Below are positions 62,784 to 64,000 of a DNA stretch of 64,000 bases, one piece after another. Under the pieces are notes generated by a model. That model did no database searches. It was not told the origin of the DNA and worked only from the letters and a program-made list of their open reading frames with translations. Made by a program: the position numbers and the translations under genes. Each line of letters opens with the position of its first letter. Positions within the stretch are counted from its first letter, which is position 1. The DNA comes from Malurus cyaneus samueli (taxonomy: Eukaryota; Chordata; Aves; Passeriformes; Maluridae), in contig CM019216.1 of assembly GCA_009741485.1 (NCBI GenBank), positions 22,243,521 through 22,307,520 on the forward strand, given 5' to 3'.

Positions 62784-64000
62784 GTAAGTACTTTTACAAT
62801 TACTCCATATTTTTTATGCAGAAATGCTTATTTTGTCTGCTCTTAGACAATACTGTGTGAGTCTGGACAAGCATCTACTTGTGAAAGCAGGTGTTGACTA
62901 ACATAGAGAAGCAAATATATCACAGTGTTGCCGTTTGAGACTTGAGGCATTTTCCCACTGTAGTAAATCCATCATGGCTGGAGAGTCTTCAGTTCTATGT
63001 TGATAATTTTACCTGTATGATTATGATGTTAAAATTAATTTCCTCACACACTCTGTTGTTGTTTCAAGCACAGGGTAAGAGCCCAGCTGTTGGGTAAACA
63101 GATTCTTATGGGTGCTGAAGGGTACATTTCTTTGGGCTCAGCCGGAACCCTAGGGGACATGCTTTGGTGGAAGTCCTTTAGTTCTTGCTTCTCCATCAGA
63201 ATTTTGGGGTTGATCCAAACTTTTCTCTCCAAGGTACAGAGCTGGCTGAAAACCCATAGTTTAGATGAATAGAGGATGTTTTGTCCCATACACACATGTT
63301 CCAATATATGACAAAAATATCTATATTGAGTAATTTGTTCAATTATTGCAATATTAAACTCAATTAACATTTTAATTCTCTCTAGCATACACAGCTACTG
63401 CAGGTTCCATATTTTACTTGCAACTCCTCTAGTCATGTGGTGAGAAATCTCAGCTTACTCTTCATCATTCAGCATTTCTATTGAACCTCAAATCAAAGCA
63501 GTGCTGGCAAAGCAATAGAGGTCTCCCAGTTTTATGCCAGCACAATTCTTGACAGATCAATTCAATTTTGCTTCCTGAATGTGGCAGTATGCATATTTTA
63601 TTGCATACTGTGATTTTTACTTGACAGATTGTGCTGGCTCATACTAATTAGGAAGAATATCAGAGGAGAGCTTTTTAATGAAATAAAACAGTGTACTTCA
63701 TTGGTAGCCTTTGAGAACAGAGTGTATTTAATAACACTCCAGTGCAGATCTCCAGCTCCCAAAACTGGGGCTGACATATATTATAAATTCAGGCATCCAG
63801 TTTAAGGATGCCTAGGAATACAGTCAATTTCTCTTTTCTGGCATGGAAAACCTTACAAACAGCCTCTTTTCAGTCTCCACCAGAACTTTCTAGATAAATA
63901 AAACAAATAAATGTTTAAAAATATGTTTGGGAATAACATAGAGCCTTATTGGTAGGCTAGCCATTCCTATAAATTGTACAAGTGTGTTGAATTTTTTGTG
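62784..64000 (+). other. MLIP intron, 5' part, open at the window end
   Basis: Begins with a consensus donor GTAAGT. No further conserved MLIP segment is visible to the end. An exon-like 54-nt phase-0 block at 63386-63439 is discussed in the findings. Confidence 0.7.

Larger units (their letters stand above)
1..64000 (+). other. MLIP: MLIP gene span (partial, open at both ends)
   Basis: All supported coding exons lie on the + strand and belong to one gene. The eight exons sum to 2,484 nt (828 codons) in a continuous frame. The promoter, the first coding exon and the C-terminal exons are missing. Placing the first 36.8 kb inside the gene assumes that exon 1 is upstream of the window, as expected for a gene known for very long introns; I could not exclude an unrecognised alternative first exon within it. 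In mammals the neighbours are LRRC1 and TINAG; neither is visible here. Confidence 0.8.

Overview
This is a stretch of bird nuclear genome. It is AT-rich and intron-dominated, with GT-AG introns on the + strand. Repeats are sparse and old: CR1 LINE 3' ends with the avian octamer-type tail, and a minus-strand solo LTR of a type familiar from songbird and other neoavian genomes. No prokaryotic genes, operons, CRISPR arrays or RNA genes are visible. A neoavian bird, probably a passerine, is the best guess; the species cannot be read from this window.

The one gene I can support is MLIP (muscular LMNA-interacting protein, also called CIP, cardiac Isl1-interacting protein), on the + strand and running off both ends of the window. 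Eight consecutive coding exons were identified by matching their translations to my memory of mammalian MLIP and by canonical splice sites: 36862-37020, 38998-39366, 45218-46846, 52128-52199, 60692-60757, 60840-60923, 61018-61077 and 62739-62783. Together they encode 828 residues in one continuous frame. The short first coding exon and the C-terminal exons are not in the window.

Layout: 1-36861 is the tail of a very long first intron, with an ERV LTR, microsatellites, a CR1 tail, a small CpG-rich patch near 20.8 kb and candidate conserved non-coding sequence. From 36.9 to 46.8 kb lie the N-terminal conserved block, the acidic lamin-binding-type exon and the 1.6 kb Ser/Pro-rich exon. From 46.8 to 60.7 kb are two long introns around one 72-nt exon. 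From 60.7 to 62.8 kb there are three tightly packed small exons and a 45-nt exon.

MLIP is known to bind lamin A/C and to act in striated muscle; in the heart it is also described as an ISL1-interacting cofactor. Every exon seen here begins and ends at phase 0, so any combination can be skipped without breaking the frame. This is the most interesting structural property of the locus. I found no convincing novel biological system. The remaining findings are candidate exons, splice-site tandems, repeats and hairpins that can be tested.
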